A stretch of DNA of 52,044 bases from Streptomyces sp. WM6378 (GCF_001279695.1 NZ_LGDD01000316.1:1-52044); one strand, 5' to 3'; counted from the stretch's first letter, positions 25,074 to 33,759 are shown. Program-made: numbers and translations. Notes: generated from the sequence alone by a model not told the origin.

Positions 25074-26105
25074 ATGACCGACCTGCACCCCTTCATCGCG
25101 GGGCTGCCCAAGGCCGAGCTCCACGTGCACCACGTGGGCTCCGCCTCGCCGCGCATCGTGGCCGAACTGGCTGCCCGCCACGCGGACTCGAAGGTTCCCA
25201 CCGACCCCGAGGCGCTCGCCGACTACTTCACGTTCACGGACTTCGCCCACTTCATCGAGGTCTACCTCTCGGTCGTCGACCTGATCCGCACCCCGGAGGA
25301 TGTGCGCCTTCTCACCTACGAGGTGGCCCGGGACATGGCCCGGCAGAACATCCGCTACGCCGAGCTGACCATCACGCCGTTCTCCTCCACCCGCCGCGGC
25401 ATCGACGAGCACGCGTTCATGGACGCGATCGAGGACGCCCGCAAGGCGGCCGCGACCGAGTTCGGCACGGTTCTGCGCTGGTGCTTCGACATTCCGGGCG
25501 AGGCCGGCCTGGAGGCCGCCGCCGAGACGGCCCGGCTCGCCACCGAGGACGGGGTGCGCCCGGAGGGCCTGGTCTCCTTCGGCCTGGGCGGCCCCGAGAT
25601 CGGGGTGCCACGGCCGCAGTTCAAGCCGTACTTCGACCGCGCCATCGCCGCGGGGCTCCACTCCGTACCGCACTCGGGCGAATCCACCGGGCCGCAGTCC
25701 ATCTGGGACGCCCTGATCGAGCTGCGCGCCGAGCGCATCGGCCACGGCACCAGCGCCACCCAGGACCCGGCGCTCCTCCAGCACTTGGCCGAGCGGCGGA
25801 TCGCCCTGGAGGTCTGCCCGACGTCCAACCTGGCGACCCGGGTGGTGCCCGACCTGGACCAGCACCCCATCAAGGAGATGGTGGCCGCGGGCGTGCTCGT
25901 CACGATCAACAGCGACGACCCGCCGATGTTCGGCAGCGACCTCAACAACGAGTACGCGGTCGCCGCCCGCCTTCTCGACCTGGACGAGCGGGGCCTGGCG
26001 GACCTCGCCAAGAACGCCGTCGAGGCGTCCTTCCTCGATCCGGCGGGCAAGACCCGGCTCGCGGGCGAGATCGACGACTACACCGCGAAGTGGCTCGCGC
26101 GCTGA
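25074..26105 (+). CDS. add: adenosine deaminase
   Basis: A 343-aa zinc-dependent deaminase converting adenosine (or a related purine) to inosine plus ammonia. Zinc and catalytic motifs are visible: HxH in ELHVHHVGS near the N-terminus, HSGESTGPQSIWDAL with the catalytic Glu, RIGHGTSAT, and NSDDPPMF with the metal-binding Asp. In many family members the first motif is followed by LDG; here HVG replaces it. I have seen this variant in actinobacterial enzymes, but it leaves the exact purine substrate open. ATG 25074 has a GGAGG site five nt upstream. The GDPD-like gene follows after 69 nt. Confidence 0.88.
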   Translation: MTDLHPFIAGLPKAELHVHHVGSASPRIVAELAARHADSKVPTDPEALADYFTFTDFAHFIEVYLSVVDLIRTPEDVRLLTYEVARDMARQNIRYAELTITPFSSTRRGIDEHAFMDAIEDARKAAATEFGTVLRWCFDIPGEAGLEAAAETARLATEDGVRPEGLVSFGLGGPEIGVPRPQFKPYFDRAIAAGLHSVPHSGESTGPQSIWDALIELRAERIGHGTSATQDPALLQHLAERRIALEVCPTSNLATRVVPDLDQHPIKEMVAAGVLVTINSDDPPMFGSDLNNEYAVAARLLDLDERGLADLAKNAVEASFLDPAGKTRLAGEIDDYTAKWLAR

Positions 26106-26174
26106 GAACCGCGTCCGACTCCCGGGACCCGGCGCCGGCTGGCTGACCCCGGCGCCGCTCAGCACAATGGCCCC

Positions 26175-26858
26175 ATGCGCACCGTGACAGCCGTGGCCCA
26201 CCGCGGCGACCCGTACCGCGTCCGCGAGAACACGCTCCCCTCCATCGCCTCGGCCCTGGAGCGGGGCGCGGACGCGGTGGAGATCGACGTCCGCACCACC
26301 CGGGACGGCGTGCCCGTGCTGCTGCACGACGCGACGCTGAAACGGCTGTGGGACTTCGACCGCCCGATGGCCGAGCTGCCGTACGAGGAGGTGCGGGAGG
26401 TGACCGGCGGCGGGGTCCCCACCCTGCGCCAGGCGCTGATCGCGGTCGGCGCGCACCGGGTGATGCTCGATCTGCCGGGCGCCACCGAGGCGTCGGTGCG
26501 CAAAGCGGTGAACACGGTGCGCGAGTGCGGTGCGGGGGAGCGCGTCTACTACTGCGCGGGGCCGGTCACCATGCTGTGGGTGCGTGCCGCCGACCCGAAC
26601 GCCGAGATCGCCCTGACCTGGACGAAGCCCGCCCCGCCGCGGCCGGCCCTGGTCGACGCCATCAAGCCGCGCTGGCTCAACTACCGCTTCGGGATTGTGA
26701 GTTCGGAGCTGGTGGAGCGGGTCCACCGGGACGGGATGCTCGTCTCGGCGTGGACCGCGGACACCACGCGCACGCAGCGTCGGCTCATCGAGCACGGGGT
26801 GGATTCGATCACCACCAACCGGGTGGACGCGCTGCGCGGGATCCTGTCCCGGCGTTGA
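26175..26858 (+). CDS. glycerophosphodiester phosphodiesterase family protein
   Basis: A 227-aa GDPD-domain protein that probably releases glycerol-3-phosphate from glycerophosphodiesters. Family motifs are AHRGDPYRVRENT near the N-terminus (catalytic His and Glu), EIDVRTTRDGVPVLLHD with the metal ligands and second His, and the C-terminal HGVDSITTNRVDAL. There is no signal peptide, so it acts inside the cell. No ribosome-binding site precedes ATG 26175. A CACAAT hexamer ends seven nt before it, which would fit a leaderless mRNA. The sensor kinase gene starts 36 nt downstream. Confidence 0.87.
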   Translation: MRTVTAVAHRGDPYRVRENTLPSIASALERGADAVEIDVRTTRDGVPVLLHDATLKRLWDFDRPMAELPYEEVREVTGGGVPTLRQALIAVGAHRVMLDLPGATEASVRKAVNTVRECGAGERVYYCAGPVTMLWVRAADPNAEIALTWTKPAPPRPALVDAIKPRWLNYRFGIVSSELVERVHRDGMLVSAWTADTTRTQRRLIEHGVDSITTNRVDALRGILSRR

Positions 26859-26894
26859 ACGGCCGCGCTTCAGGGGGACAAAGGGGGGCACAGG

Positions 26895-28121
26895 GTGGGT
26901 GCGCAAAGCCTGACGGCACGGCTGCAGGCGGCGAACGGGTGGGCCGTCGACATCGGGCTCGCCCTGCTGGTGCAGGTGGCGATGTCGATCCCGTTCGTCG
27001 TCGAGCGGCCCGACGGGCTGCGCCCGGCCACCTGGGCGGACTACGCCCTGACCTCGCTGGCCGTGCTGCCGCTGGTGTGGCGGCGGCGCGCCCCGGTCGC
27101 GGTGACGCTCGCGGTCCTGGCGGCCGGAGCGGCGTACAAGCTGACTCTGGACGGGCCCGGTCAGCCGCTGCCCTACCCGGGGCTCGTCGCTCTCTACTCG
27201 GTGGCCGCGCTGTCCCCGGTGCGCAAGCGGGTCTCCGTCGCCGCGTTGGTCGCGGTCCTGATCGCGCCCTCGGTGGCGCTCAACACCGAGGACGCCAAGG
27301 AGTTGCTGTTCTCCTTCTTCGTCTTCGGTGCCGCGTACGCGCTCGGGCGGCTGACCCACACCCGGCAGGCCTACACCGCGGCCGTCGAGGACCGCGCGGC
27401 GCAGCTGGAGCGGGCCAACCGGATCGAGGCCGAGCAGGCCACGGCGCGCGAACGGGCCCGGATCGCGCGGGAGATGCACGACATCCTCTCGCACGCCGTC
27501 AGCATCATGATCGTGCAGGCCGAGGCGGGCCCGGTCGCGGTGCGGGCGGCGCCCGCGCGGGCGGAGGCGGCGTTCGAGGCGATCTCCGAGACGGGCCGGG
27601 ACGCGATGGTGCAGCTGCGCCGGATGCTGGGGGTGCTGCGGGAGGAGACCACCCCGGACGCCCCGCGTGAACCGCAGCCGGGCACGGCGGCGCTGCCCGC
27701 GCTGGTCGAGCGGGTCTCCCTGGGCGGCGGCCCCTCGGTCACGTACGAGACGAAGGGCGCGGCCCGCCCGCTCCCCCAGGCCACCGGGACGACCGTGTAC
27801 CGGATCGTGCAGGAGGCCCTGACGAACGCGGTGAAGCACGCGGCGGCGACGACCGTGTCCGTACAACTGGCTTACTCCGAGCAGGAGTTGACGATCACGG
27901 TCCGGGACGACGGAGGCGGACCCGGCACCGCACTCGTGGCCGGCACCGCGCCGGGCCCCGGCACCGGCCACGGCCTGATCGGCATCCGCGAACGCGCGGC
28001 GGCACACGGCGGCACCGCATCGGCGGGACCGGGCCCGGACGGCCGGGGCTTCGAGGTCAGGGCCGTCATCCCGCTGACCACCACGTCCTCGATAGCCTCC
28101 TGTCCGGAGGTGGGGAGATGA
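26895..28121 (+). CDS. two-component sensor histidine kinase (NarL-partner, HisKA_3 type)
   Basis: A 408-aa kinase with four to five N-terminal membrane segments (about 15-160) and no sizeable extracytoplasmic domain. A DHp domain contains ERARIAREMHDILSHAVS with phospho-acceptor His195. The C-terminal HATPase_c domain has VQEALTNAVKHA (N-box), VRDDGGGPG (G1) and GHGLIGIRERAA (G2). It begins at GTG 26895 after G-rich sequence. Its stop overlaps the response-regulator ATG as ATGA, so the two are co-translated. The signal is unknown; a membrane-intrinsic cue is likely given the lack of a sensor loop. Confidence 0.9.
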   Translation: MGAQSLTARLQAANGWAVDIGLALLVQVAMSIPFVVERPDGLRPATWADYALTSLAVLPLVWRRRAPVAVTLAVLAAGAAYKLTLDGPGQPLPYPGLVALYSVAALSPVRKRVSVAALVAVLIAPSVALNTEDAKELLFSFFVFGAAYALGRLTHTRQAYTAAVEDRAAQLERANRIEAEQATARERARIAREMHDILSHAVSIMIVQAEAGPVAVRAAPARAEAAFEAISETGRDAMVQLRRMLGVLREETTPDAPREPQPGTAALPALVERVSLGGGPSVTYETKGAARPLPQATGTTVYRIVQEALTNAVKHAAATTVSVQLAYSEQELTITVRDDGGGPGTALVAGTAPGPGTGHGLIGIRERAAAHGGTASAGPGPDGRGFEVRAVIPLTTTSSIASCPEVGR

Positions 28122-28777
28122 CGATCCGCGTGGTGGTGGCCGACGACCAGGAGCTGGTGCGCAGCGGTTTCGCCCTGATCCTGGACGTGCAGCCGGACAT
28201 CGAGGTGGTCGCCGAGGTGGGGGACGGCGCCCAAGCCGTCGACGCCGTACGCCGGTTGGCGCCCGATGTGGCGCTGCTCGACATCCGGATGCCGCACCTG
28301 GACGGCATCGAGGCGTGCCGGGCGATCAGCGCGGCGAGCGCGTGCCGCACCGTGATGCTGACCACCTTCGACTCGGACGAGTACGTGTACGAGGCGCTGC
28401 ACGCCGGGGCGAGCGGCTTCCTCCTCAAGGACGTCCGGCGGGACGATCTGGTGCACGCGGTACGGGTGGTGGCGGCGGGGGACGCGCTGCTCGCGCCGTC
28501 GGTGGCGCGGCGACTGGTCGCCGAGTACACGTCGAGACCCGCCGCGCCGGCCCCCTCCGGTCGCCTCGACGCGCTGACCGCCCGCGAACGCGAAACGCTG
28601 CTGCTGCTCGGCCGGGGCCTGTCCAACGCCGAGATCGCGGCCGAACTGACGGTGTCCGAGCACACGGTGAAGACGCACGTGGGCAATGTGCTGGCGAAGC
28701 TGGGCCTGCGCGACCGCGTCCAGGCGGTGATCTGCGCGTACGAGACGGGGCTGATCTCGGCGGGTTCCCCCGCGTGA
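28118..28777 (+). CDS. two-component response regulator (NarL/LuxR family)
   Basis: A 219-aa regulator. The receiver domain (1-125) has the acidic pocket Asp9/Asp10, phospho-acceptor Asp55 in LLDIRMPHLDG, and the conserved Lys in FLLKDV. The C-terminal LuxR-type helix-turn-helix (about 150-210) reads LTARERETLLLLGRGLSNAEIA with VSEHTVKTHVGNV as recognition helix. It pairs with the kinase, which it overlaps by 4 nt. The serine hydrolase gene downstream on the same strand is a possible target but is separated by 215 nt and a hairpin. Confidence 0.93.
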   Translation: MTIRVVVADDQELVRSGFALILDVQPDIEVVAEVGDGAQAVDAVRRLAPDVALLDIRMPHLDGIEACRAISAASACRTVMLTTFDSDEYVYEALHAGASGFLLKDVRRDDLVHAVRVVAAGDALLAPSVARRLVAEYTSRPAAPAPSGRLDALTARERETLLLLGRGLSNAEIAAELTVSEHTVKTHVGNVLAKLGLRDRVQAVICAYETGLISAGSPA

Positions 28778-28833
28778 AGGGCGCCATCGCCTGAGGGGCA
28801 GGCCTCCCGAGATGCCGTCCCTCGCGAGGGGAA

Positions 28834-28853
28834 CCTCCCTCCCCGGAGGGAGG
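28834..28853 (+). terminator. hairpin downstream of the two-component operon
   Basis: CCTCCCTCC (28834-28842) and GGAGGGAGG (28845-28853) form an 8-9 bp stem 57 nt past the response-regulator stop. A CCCTCGCGAGGG palindrome lies just before it. No U-tract. The rest of the 215-nt gap is unassigned promoter sequence of the next gene. Confidence 0.5.
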
Positions 28854-28992
28854 CGGCACCGCCCGACTCCCCCGCACAGGCGAGGAATCACGGCGGGCAG
28901 AACCCCCCGTCACGGCGATCCGCGCGAGCCCCGCGATCAGCAGGATGGGACCCCTCAGCACAGCAACCCCATCCGATCACGGAGACCCCGCC

Positions 28993-30213
28993 ATGAATGC
29001 CCGCACCCGTACTCGCACCACGCTCATAGCCACCACCCTCGTCCTCGGGCTCTCGATGGGCCCGGCCCTCGCCGCCGCCCCGGCGCCCGCCGCGAGCCGG
29101 ACCGCCGCCCGGCACACCGCCGACGCCCTCGAAACCGCAGCCCTGCGCGCGGCCATCGCGGGCGCCGGAAAGCCCGGCGCGGACGCGACCGCCGCGCTGG
29201 TGAGAGTCGGCGGCACCGAGGGTGGCTGGCGCGGCAGTGCCGGGGTGCACGATCTGGCGGGCAATACCCCGGCGGACCCGAACGCGCGGTTCCGGGTGGG
29301 GTCGGTCACCAAGGTCTTCACCGCGGCCATGGTGCTGCAACTCGCGAGCGAGGGCCGGGTCGACCTGAACCGGCCGGCGCGCGCCTACCTGCCCGACCTG
29401 ATTCCGGCGGGGTACCGCGATGTGACGGTGCGTCAGCTCCTCAACCACACGAGCGGCATCCCGTCCGTCGGCTCGCCCGACGACTCCCTGGACCACCTCT
29501 ACGCGCACCGCTTCGAGAGCCGCGACCCGGCCGACGTGGTGCGTGCGGCGACCGCGCGGAAGCGGGACTTCGCGCCCGGCACCATGCAGCACTACGACAA
29601 CATCGGTTACACCGTGGCCGGCCTCCTGATCGAGCGGGTCACCGGCGACTCGTACGCCCACCAGCTCTCCACCCGCATCCTGCGGCCCCTGCGCCTGAAC
29701 GACACCTACGTCCCCGGCGCCGCCGACCCCACCATCCGCGGCCCGCACAACCACGGCTACCAGGTGTTCACCGAGCCGGGCGGCTCGACCGAGTTGCGGG
29801 ACGTGACGGTGTGGGGCGCCGGGGACACCTTCGCGGCGGGCGATCTGATCTCCACCACGGCCGACCTGGAGCGCTTCACGCGGGCCCTGTTCACCGGCCA
29901 GGTGGTGCGCGGCGCGCAGCTGAAGGAGATGTTCACGCTGCCCGGCCCGTCGGTGCGCGACATGAAGACGGGCAAGCCGGCCGCGTACAGCGTGGGCCTG
30001 TCGACGATACGGCTCGGCGGCCACGACGTGTGGGGCAAGACGGGCGGCCGCTGGGGCTACAACTCGGCGATCGCGGCGACGGTGTCGCCCACCGGGACGC
30101 TCACACGCACCCTGGTGTACAGCGTCAACTCCACGGACGCGAAGGGCTCGGACATGAATCCCACCGCCCTGCGCCTCATGATCGCCACCTTCGGCGCGCC
30201 GGACCCGGCCTGA
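28993..30213 (+). CDS. secreted serine hydrolase (beta-lactamase / D-Ala-D-Ala carboxypeptidase fold)
   Basis: A 406-aa exported protein of the class C beta-lactamase/DD-peptidase superfamily. A signal peptide with RTRTRTTLIATTLVLGLS and an ALAAAPAPAA cleavage region is followed by the catalytic domain. SxxK is SVTK with nucleophile Ser104 and Lys107; the YxN motif is YDN in HYDNIGY; the third motif is KTG in WGKTGGRWG. It may trim peptidoglycan peptides or hydrolyse other esters or amides. Beta-lactam resistance cannot be deduced. ATG 28993 has a GGAGA site. It stands downstream of a two-component pair and is convergent with a small membrane protein. Confidence 0.87.
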   Translation: MNARTRTRTTLIATTLVLGLSMGPALAAAPAPAASRTAARHTADALETAALRAAIAGAGKPGADATAALVRVGGTEGGWRGSAGVHDLAGNTPADPNARFRVGSVTKVFTAAMVLQLASEGRVDLNRPARAYLPDLIPAGYRDVTVRQLLNHTSGIPSVGSPDDSLDHLYAHRFESRDPADVVRAATARKRDFAPGTMQHYDNIGYTVAGLLIERVTGDSYAHQLSTRILRPLRLNDTYVPGAADPTIRGPHNHGYQVFTEPGGSTELRDVTVWGAGDTFAAGDLISTTADLERFTRALFTGQVVRGAQLKEMFTLPGPSVRDMKTGKPAAYSVGLSTIRLGGHDVWGKTGGRWGYNSAIAATVSPTGTLTRTLVYSVNSTDAKGSDMNPTALRLMIATFGAPDPA

Positions 30214-30226
30214 CCACCCGCCCCCC

Positions 30227-30742
30227 TCAAGCAGGGACGGGCACCCGCTCCCCCATCGCCTCCAGCACCTTGATCTTGCGCCGCACCACGTAGAGCGGGA
30301 TCACCCCGAACACCCCGAAGGACATGTCGATCACCGACCACCAGAAGGGGATTCCCCTGATGGGCCCGCAGATCAGGGCGAGCGGGACGATCCCCGCACA
30401 GGCGATCATCCCGAACTCGACGACCCAGATGTTGCGGACGGGATCACGCAGCACCCCGTAGAAGGCGACGGCGATGACGAGGTGGGCGAAGGCCAGCCAG
30501 TCCGTCCCGTACAGCAGGAACGGGTACTCGGCATCCGCCGAATCAAGCCCGTCCCGCACCCGGTCGATCCAGCTGCTGAGCCCCGGCAGCCAGTCACCGA
30601 GCGGTGTGTTCCGCAACAGGGACTGCGTCCAGTGCAGTTCGTGGACCAGGGGAAAGGCGGTCAGTCCGCTCAGCACGAGACAGACGATGAAGACGACCAA
30701 CCACACGCGGGTACGCCGCAACAGGGCGCTTCGCTCGCTCAT
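30227..30742 (-). CDS. small integral membrane protein, unknown function
   Basis: A 171-aa protein with four predicted membrane helices (about 12-32, 80-97, 109-127 and 132-151), charged at both ends. Between helices 1 and 2 is an extracytoplasmic loop of about 45 residues (LHWTQSLLRNTPLGDWLPGL). I do not recognise a family beyond generic streptomycete membrane proteins. The start ATG at 30740-30742 has no ribosome-binding site. A TACGCT hexamer ends seven nt upstream, suggesting a leaderless transcript, and a perfect 14-bp palindrome overlaps the presumptive -35. Confidence 0.7.
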   Translation of the reverse strand: MSERSALLRRTRVWLVVFIVCLVLSGLTAFPLVHELHWTQSLLRNTPLGDWLPGLSSWIDRVRDGLDSADAEYPFLLYGTDWLAFAHLVIAVAFYGVLRDPVRNIWVVEFGMIACAGIVPLALICGPIRGIPFWWSVIDMSFGVFGVIPLYVVRRKIKVLEAMGERVPVPA

Positions 30743-30749
30743 GATCGCA

Positions 30750-30777
30750 AGCGTACGCCTCTGTTGAACGCGTTCAA
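30750..30777 (-). promoter_or_regulatory. promoter with 14-bp palindromic operator, 171-aa membrane protein gene
   Basis: TTGAACGCGTTCAA (30764-30777) is a perfect palindrome. On the minus strand its first six bases serve as a -35-like TTGAAC, followed after 16 nt by TACGCT (30750-30755), which fits the streptomycete TAnnnT -10. Transcription would begin at or beside the A of the ATG. The site resembles TetR-family operators, but no tetR-type gene is adjacent. Confidence 0.6.
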
Positions 30778-30793
30778 AACGCAGGTCGGCCCG

Positions 30794-31990
30794 CTACAGC
30801 CCCACGATCGCGTTCCACCGCTTCGCGAACTCCACCCGTTCCTCCGACGTGATGTCCCGCGCGATCGCGAGCCGCTTGCGCATCGCGTCGTCCGGGAAGA
30901 TCAGCGGGTCCTCGGCGAGTTCGGCCTCGTCCTTGTCCTTGGAGGAGGCGAGGACCTCGCGGGCGGCCGGGACCGGGCAGACGTAGTTGACCGAGGCGGC
31001 CAGCTCGGCGGCGACCTGGGGGTCGTAGTAGTAGTCGACCAGCGCCTCCGCGTTCGCCTTGTGGCGGGCCAGGTTGGGGATCATCATCGATTCCGCCCAG
31101 AGTTCCGCGCCCTCCTCGGGCACCACGAACTCGATGTCGGGGTTGTCCGCCTTCAGCTGGAACACGTCGCCGCTGTAGGCCTGACAGGCCAGCACGTCGC
31201 CCTTGTTGAGGTCGCTGGTGTAGTCGTTGCCGGTGAAGCGGCGGATCTGCTTCTTCGCGACCAGCTTCTCGACCTGGTCGCACATCCGGTGGAAGTCGGC
31301 CGCGGTCCACTTGGTGATGTCGACGCCGTCGCCCTGCATCAGGAGCGCGAACGACTCGTCGAGTCCGGAGAACAGCGTCACCTTGCCCGCGAGCCGCGGG
31401 TCCCACAGGTCGCTGACGTGCTTGAGCTCGCGCCCGAGCTTCTTCTTGTTGTACGCGATGCCGGTGATCCCGGACTGCCACGGGACGCTGTGCAGGCGCC
31501 CGTTGTCGAAGGCGGGGGTGCGCAGCTGGGGGTCGAGGTAGCGGGTGACGTTGGGCTGCTTGGCGCGGTCCATCTCCTGCACCCAGCCGAGCCGCACGAA
31601 CCGGGCCGCCATCCAGTCGCTGATCACCATCAGGTCCCGGCCGGTCTCCTGGTGGTTCATCAGCGCCGGGCTGATCTTCCCGAAGAACTCGTCGTTGTCG
31701 TTGATCTCCTCGGTGTACGTGACGGAGATCCCGGTGCTCTTGGTGAACGCGTCCAGGGTGGGGCGCTTGGAGGCGTCGTTGTCGTCGACGTCTATGTAGA
31801 GCGGCCAGTTGGCGAAGGTGAGGGACTTGTCGGCCGCCGAGCGGTCGCGCCCGGCCCGGTCGCCCGGTTCGACGTACGCCGCGGGAACCCCGCAGCCGGC
31901 CAGGGCGGCCAGCGCGGCGCCGCCGCCGAGGGCGCGCAGCAGGCCGCGGCGGGAGAGGGGGCTGGTGGCGGGGAACGCGGTCGGTCGCAT
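30794..31990 (-). CDS. second polyamine-binding lipoprotein (PotD-type), orphan
   Basis: A 398-aa solute-binding protein paralogous to the PotD at 20.5-21.8 kb. It shares the segments FANWPLYIDV, TGISVTYTEEINDNDEFFGKI, RFTGNDYTSDLNKGD and VDYYYDPQVAAELA. It has a twin-arginine motif SRRGLLRAL and a lipobox LAGC, so it is probably a Tat-exported lipoprotein. No permease or ATPase gene adjoins it. It would have to deliver ligand to the PotABC system 10 kb away or another importer. A strong terminator upstream (32090-32120) separates it from the dehydrogenase gene, so it needs its own promoter within 31991-32089; none was clear. Confidence 0.88.
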   Translation of the reverse strand: MRPTAFPATSPLSRRGLLRALGGGAALAALAGCGVPAAYVEPGDRAGRDRSAADKSLTFANWPLYIDVDDNDASKRPTLDAFTKSTGISVTYTEEINDNDEFFGKISPALMNHQETGRDLMVISDWMAARFVRLGWVQEMDRAKQPNVTRYLDPQLRTPAFDNGRLHSVPWQSGITGIAYNKKKLGRELKHVSDLWDPRLAGKVTLFSGLDESFALLMQGDGVDITKWTAADFHRMCDQVEKLVAKKQIRRFTGNDYTSDLNKGDVLACQAYSGDVFQLKADNPDIEFVVPEEGAELWAESMMIPNLARHKANAEALVDYYYDPQVAAELAASVNYVCPVPAAREVLASSKDKDEAELAEDPLIFPDDAMRKRLAIARDITSEERVEFAKRWNAIVGL

Positions 31991-32089
31991 TCCGGCAGGA
32001 TGCCCGCGCAGGGCACCGGGTTCAATGGACGCTGCGTACAGCCGTACGCCCCAGGCCAGACACCCTGTCGGGGGCGCGGGGCGGCGAAA

Positions 32090-32120
32090 AAGGGGCGGGG
32101 GATCAACTCCCCCGCCCCTT
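32090..32120 (-). terminator. intrinsic terminator with U-tract after the second aldehyde dehydrogenase gene
   Basis: A perfect 13-bp stem (32090-32102 with 32108-32120), a 5-nt loop, and on the minus strand a run of five T overlapping the stem end. This is a textbook intrinsic terminator, rarer in this genome than U-less hairpins. It lies about 20 nt past the dehydrogenase stop. Confidence 0.88.
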
Positions 32121-32140
32121 CGGCGCGTTCAGGCCCTGGC

Positions 32141-33580
32141 TCAGCCTTCGATGGACGTCATCACGTGCTTGATGCGGGTGTAGTCCTCGAAGCCGTACGC
32201 CGAGAGGTCCTTGCCGTAGCCGGACTTCTTGAAGCCGCCGTGCGGCATCTCGGCGACCAGCGGGATGTGGGTGTTGATCCACACGCAGCCGAAGTCGAGG
32301 TTCTTGGACATCCGCATGGCGCGGGCGTGGTCCTTGGTCCACACCGAGGAGGCGAGCGCGTACTCGACGCCGTTCGCGTACTCCAGGGCCTGGGCCTCGT
32401 CGGTGAAGGACTGGACGGTGATGACCGGCCCGAACACCTCGTTCTGGATGATCTCGTCGTCCTGCTTGAGGCCCGAGACGACGGTCGGGGCGTAGAAGTA
32501 GCCCTGCTCGCCGACCCGGTGGCCGCCCGCCTCGACCTTGGCGTGCGCGGGGAGGCGGTCGATGAAGCCGGAGACCTGCTTGAGCTGGTTGGCGTTGTTG
32601 AGCGGGCCGTACAGCACGTCCGCGTCGTCCGGCTGCCCGGTCTTGGTGTCGGAGGCGGCCTTGGCGAGCGCGGTCACGAAGTCGTCGTGGATCGACTCGT
32701 GCACGAGGACGCGGGTCGCGGCCGTGCAGTCCTGGCCCGCGTTGAAGTAGCCGGCGACCGCGATGTCCTCGACGGCCTTGGCGATGTCGGCGTCCTCGAA
32801 GACGACGACCGGGGCCTTGCCGCCGAGCTCCAGGTGGACGCGCTTGACGTCCTTGGCGGCGGACTCGGCGACCTGCATGCCGGCCCGTACGGAACCGGTG
32901 ATGGAGGCCATCGCCGGGGTCCTGTGCTCCACCATCGCGCGGCCGGTGTCGCGGTCGCCGCAGATGACGTTGAAGACGCCCTTGGGGACGATCGCGCCGA
33001 TGATCTCGGCGATGAGGACGGTCGAGGCGGGGGTGGTGTCCGACGGCTTGAGGACGACGGTGTTGCCCGCGGCGAGCGCCGGGGCGAACTTCCACACGGC
33101 CATCATCATCGGGTAGTTCCACGGCGCGACCTGCGCGCAGACGCCGACCGGCTCGCGGCGGACGATCGAGGTCATCCCCTCCATGTACTCGCCGGCGCTG
33201 CGGCCTTCGAGCAGCCGGGCCGCGCCCGCGAAGAAGCGGATCTGGTCCACCATCGGCGGCACTTCTTCGGTGCGGGTGAGCTCGATCGGCTTGCCGGTGT
33301 TCTCCGACTCGGCGGCGATCAGCTCCTCGGCGCGCTCCTCGAAGGCGTCGGCGATCTTGAGCAGTACGCGCTGGCGCTCGGCGGGCGTGGTGTCGCGCCA
33401 GGCCGGGAACGCGGCGGCGGCGGCCGCCATGGCGGCGTCCACGTCCTCCTGGCCGGAGAGCGGCGAGGTCGCGTACGCCTCGCCCGTGGCCGGGTTGACC
33501 ACCTCGATGGTCCGCCCGTCGGCAGCATCGCGGAACTCTCCGTCGATGTAGTTGCGCAAACGACGCAGTTCGGTGGTCAC
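32141..33580 (-). CDS. aldehyde dehydrogenase, probable gamma-aminobutyraldehyde dehydrogenase (second copy)
   Basis: A 479-aa NAD-dependent aldehyde dehydrogenase with VAPWNYPMMMAVWKF, ITGSVRAGMQ, the general-base motif LELGGKAPVVV, catalytic Cys285 in AGQDCTAATR, and the C-terminal MPHGGFKKSGYGKDLS. It belongs to the same 4-aminobutyraldehyde/betaine-aldehyde group as the gene at 21.8-23.4 kb but is clearly diverged, so this is an old paralogue and not a recent duplication. GTG 33578-33580 follows a GGGAGG ribosome-binding site. It is divergent from the Lrp-type regulator, the usual arrangement for an Lrp target. With the aminotransferase at 34.2 kb it could convert diamines to amino acids. 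Confidence 0.87.
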   Translation of the reverse strand: MTTELRRLRNYIDGEFRDAADGRTIEVVNPATGEAYATSPLSGQEDVDAAMAAAAAAFPAWRDTTPAERQRVLLKIADAFEERAEELIAAESENTGKPIELTRTEEVPPMVDQIRFFAGAARLLEGRSAGEYMEGMTSIVRREPVGVCAQVAPWNYPMMMAVWKFAPALAAGNTVVLKPSDTTPASTVLIAEIIGAIVPKGVFNVICGDRDTGRAMVEHRTPAMASITGSVRAGMQVAESAAKDVKRVHLELGGKAPVVVFEDADIAKAVEDIAVAGYFNAGQDCTAATRVLVHESIHDDFVTALAKAASDTKTGQPDDADVLYGPLNNANQLKQVSGFIDRLPAHAKVEAGGHRVGEQGYFYAPTVVSGLKQDDEIIQNEVFGPVITVQSFTDEAQALEYANGVEYALASSVWTKDHARAMRMSKNLDFGCVWINTHIPLVAEMPHGGFKKSGYGKDLSAYGFEDYTRIKHVMTSIEG

Positions 33581-33699
33581 TTCGCTGGCCTCCCGGTCCG
33601 ATGTCCGATGGGTGAGACAGCCCACCCTAGCCGGTGAGGCGACGCTTTCGACAGACCCAACGCCCTCGAACTTCGGATTCAGTTCTCTGGAGGTCACGG

Positions 33700-33710
33700 A
33701 ACAACGAATT
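33700..33710 (-). promoter_or_regulatory. candidate Lrp-type binding motif in the divergent promoter region
   Basis: AATTCGTTGTT (minus strand) lies in the 179-nt region between the divergent dehydrogenase and Lrp-type genes. It resembles ATTCCGTTGTT in front of the polyamine operon at 23.45 kb. The AT-rich stretch 33698-33720 is unusual for this genome. No clear promoter hexamers were assigned. Confidence 0.35.
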
Positions 33711-33759
33711 TCATCGCTTTGGGGTTGCGGGACGGACGAGTCGGGTGCACAGTGGCTCC

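Noticed and set aside
26161..26858. A second, overlapping start for the GDPD gene at the ATG at 26167
   Set aside because: It is out of frame with the conserved AHRGD motif; the ATG at 26175 fits the family.
24213..28007. A 1264-codon minus-strand frame covering 24.2-28.0 kb
   Set aside because: Only its last 240 codons (the DUF4190-like gene from 24932) show real protein character; the rest is antisense to the adenosine deaminase, GDPD and kinase genes.
28834..28992. A leader peptide or riboswitch before the serine hydrolase gene
   Set aside because: Only a simple hairpin and G/C-rich palindromes are seen; no conserved aptamer-like signature or small frame with a ribosome-binding site.
21837..33580. 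Recent tandem duplication as the origin of the two GQDC-type dehydrogenases and two PotD genes
   Set aside because: The paralogues are strongly diverged in sequence, differ in tails and leader lengths, and their gene orders differ, so the duplication is old or the copies were acquired separately.
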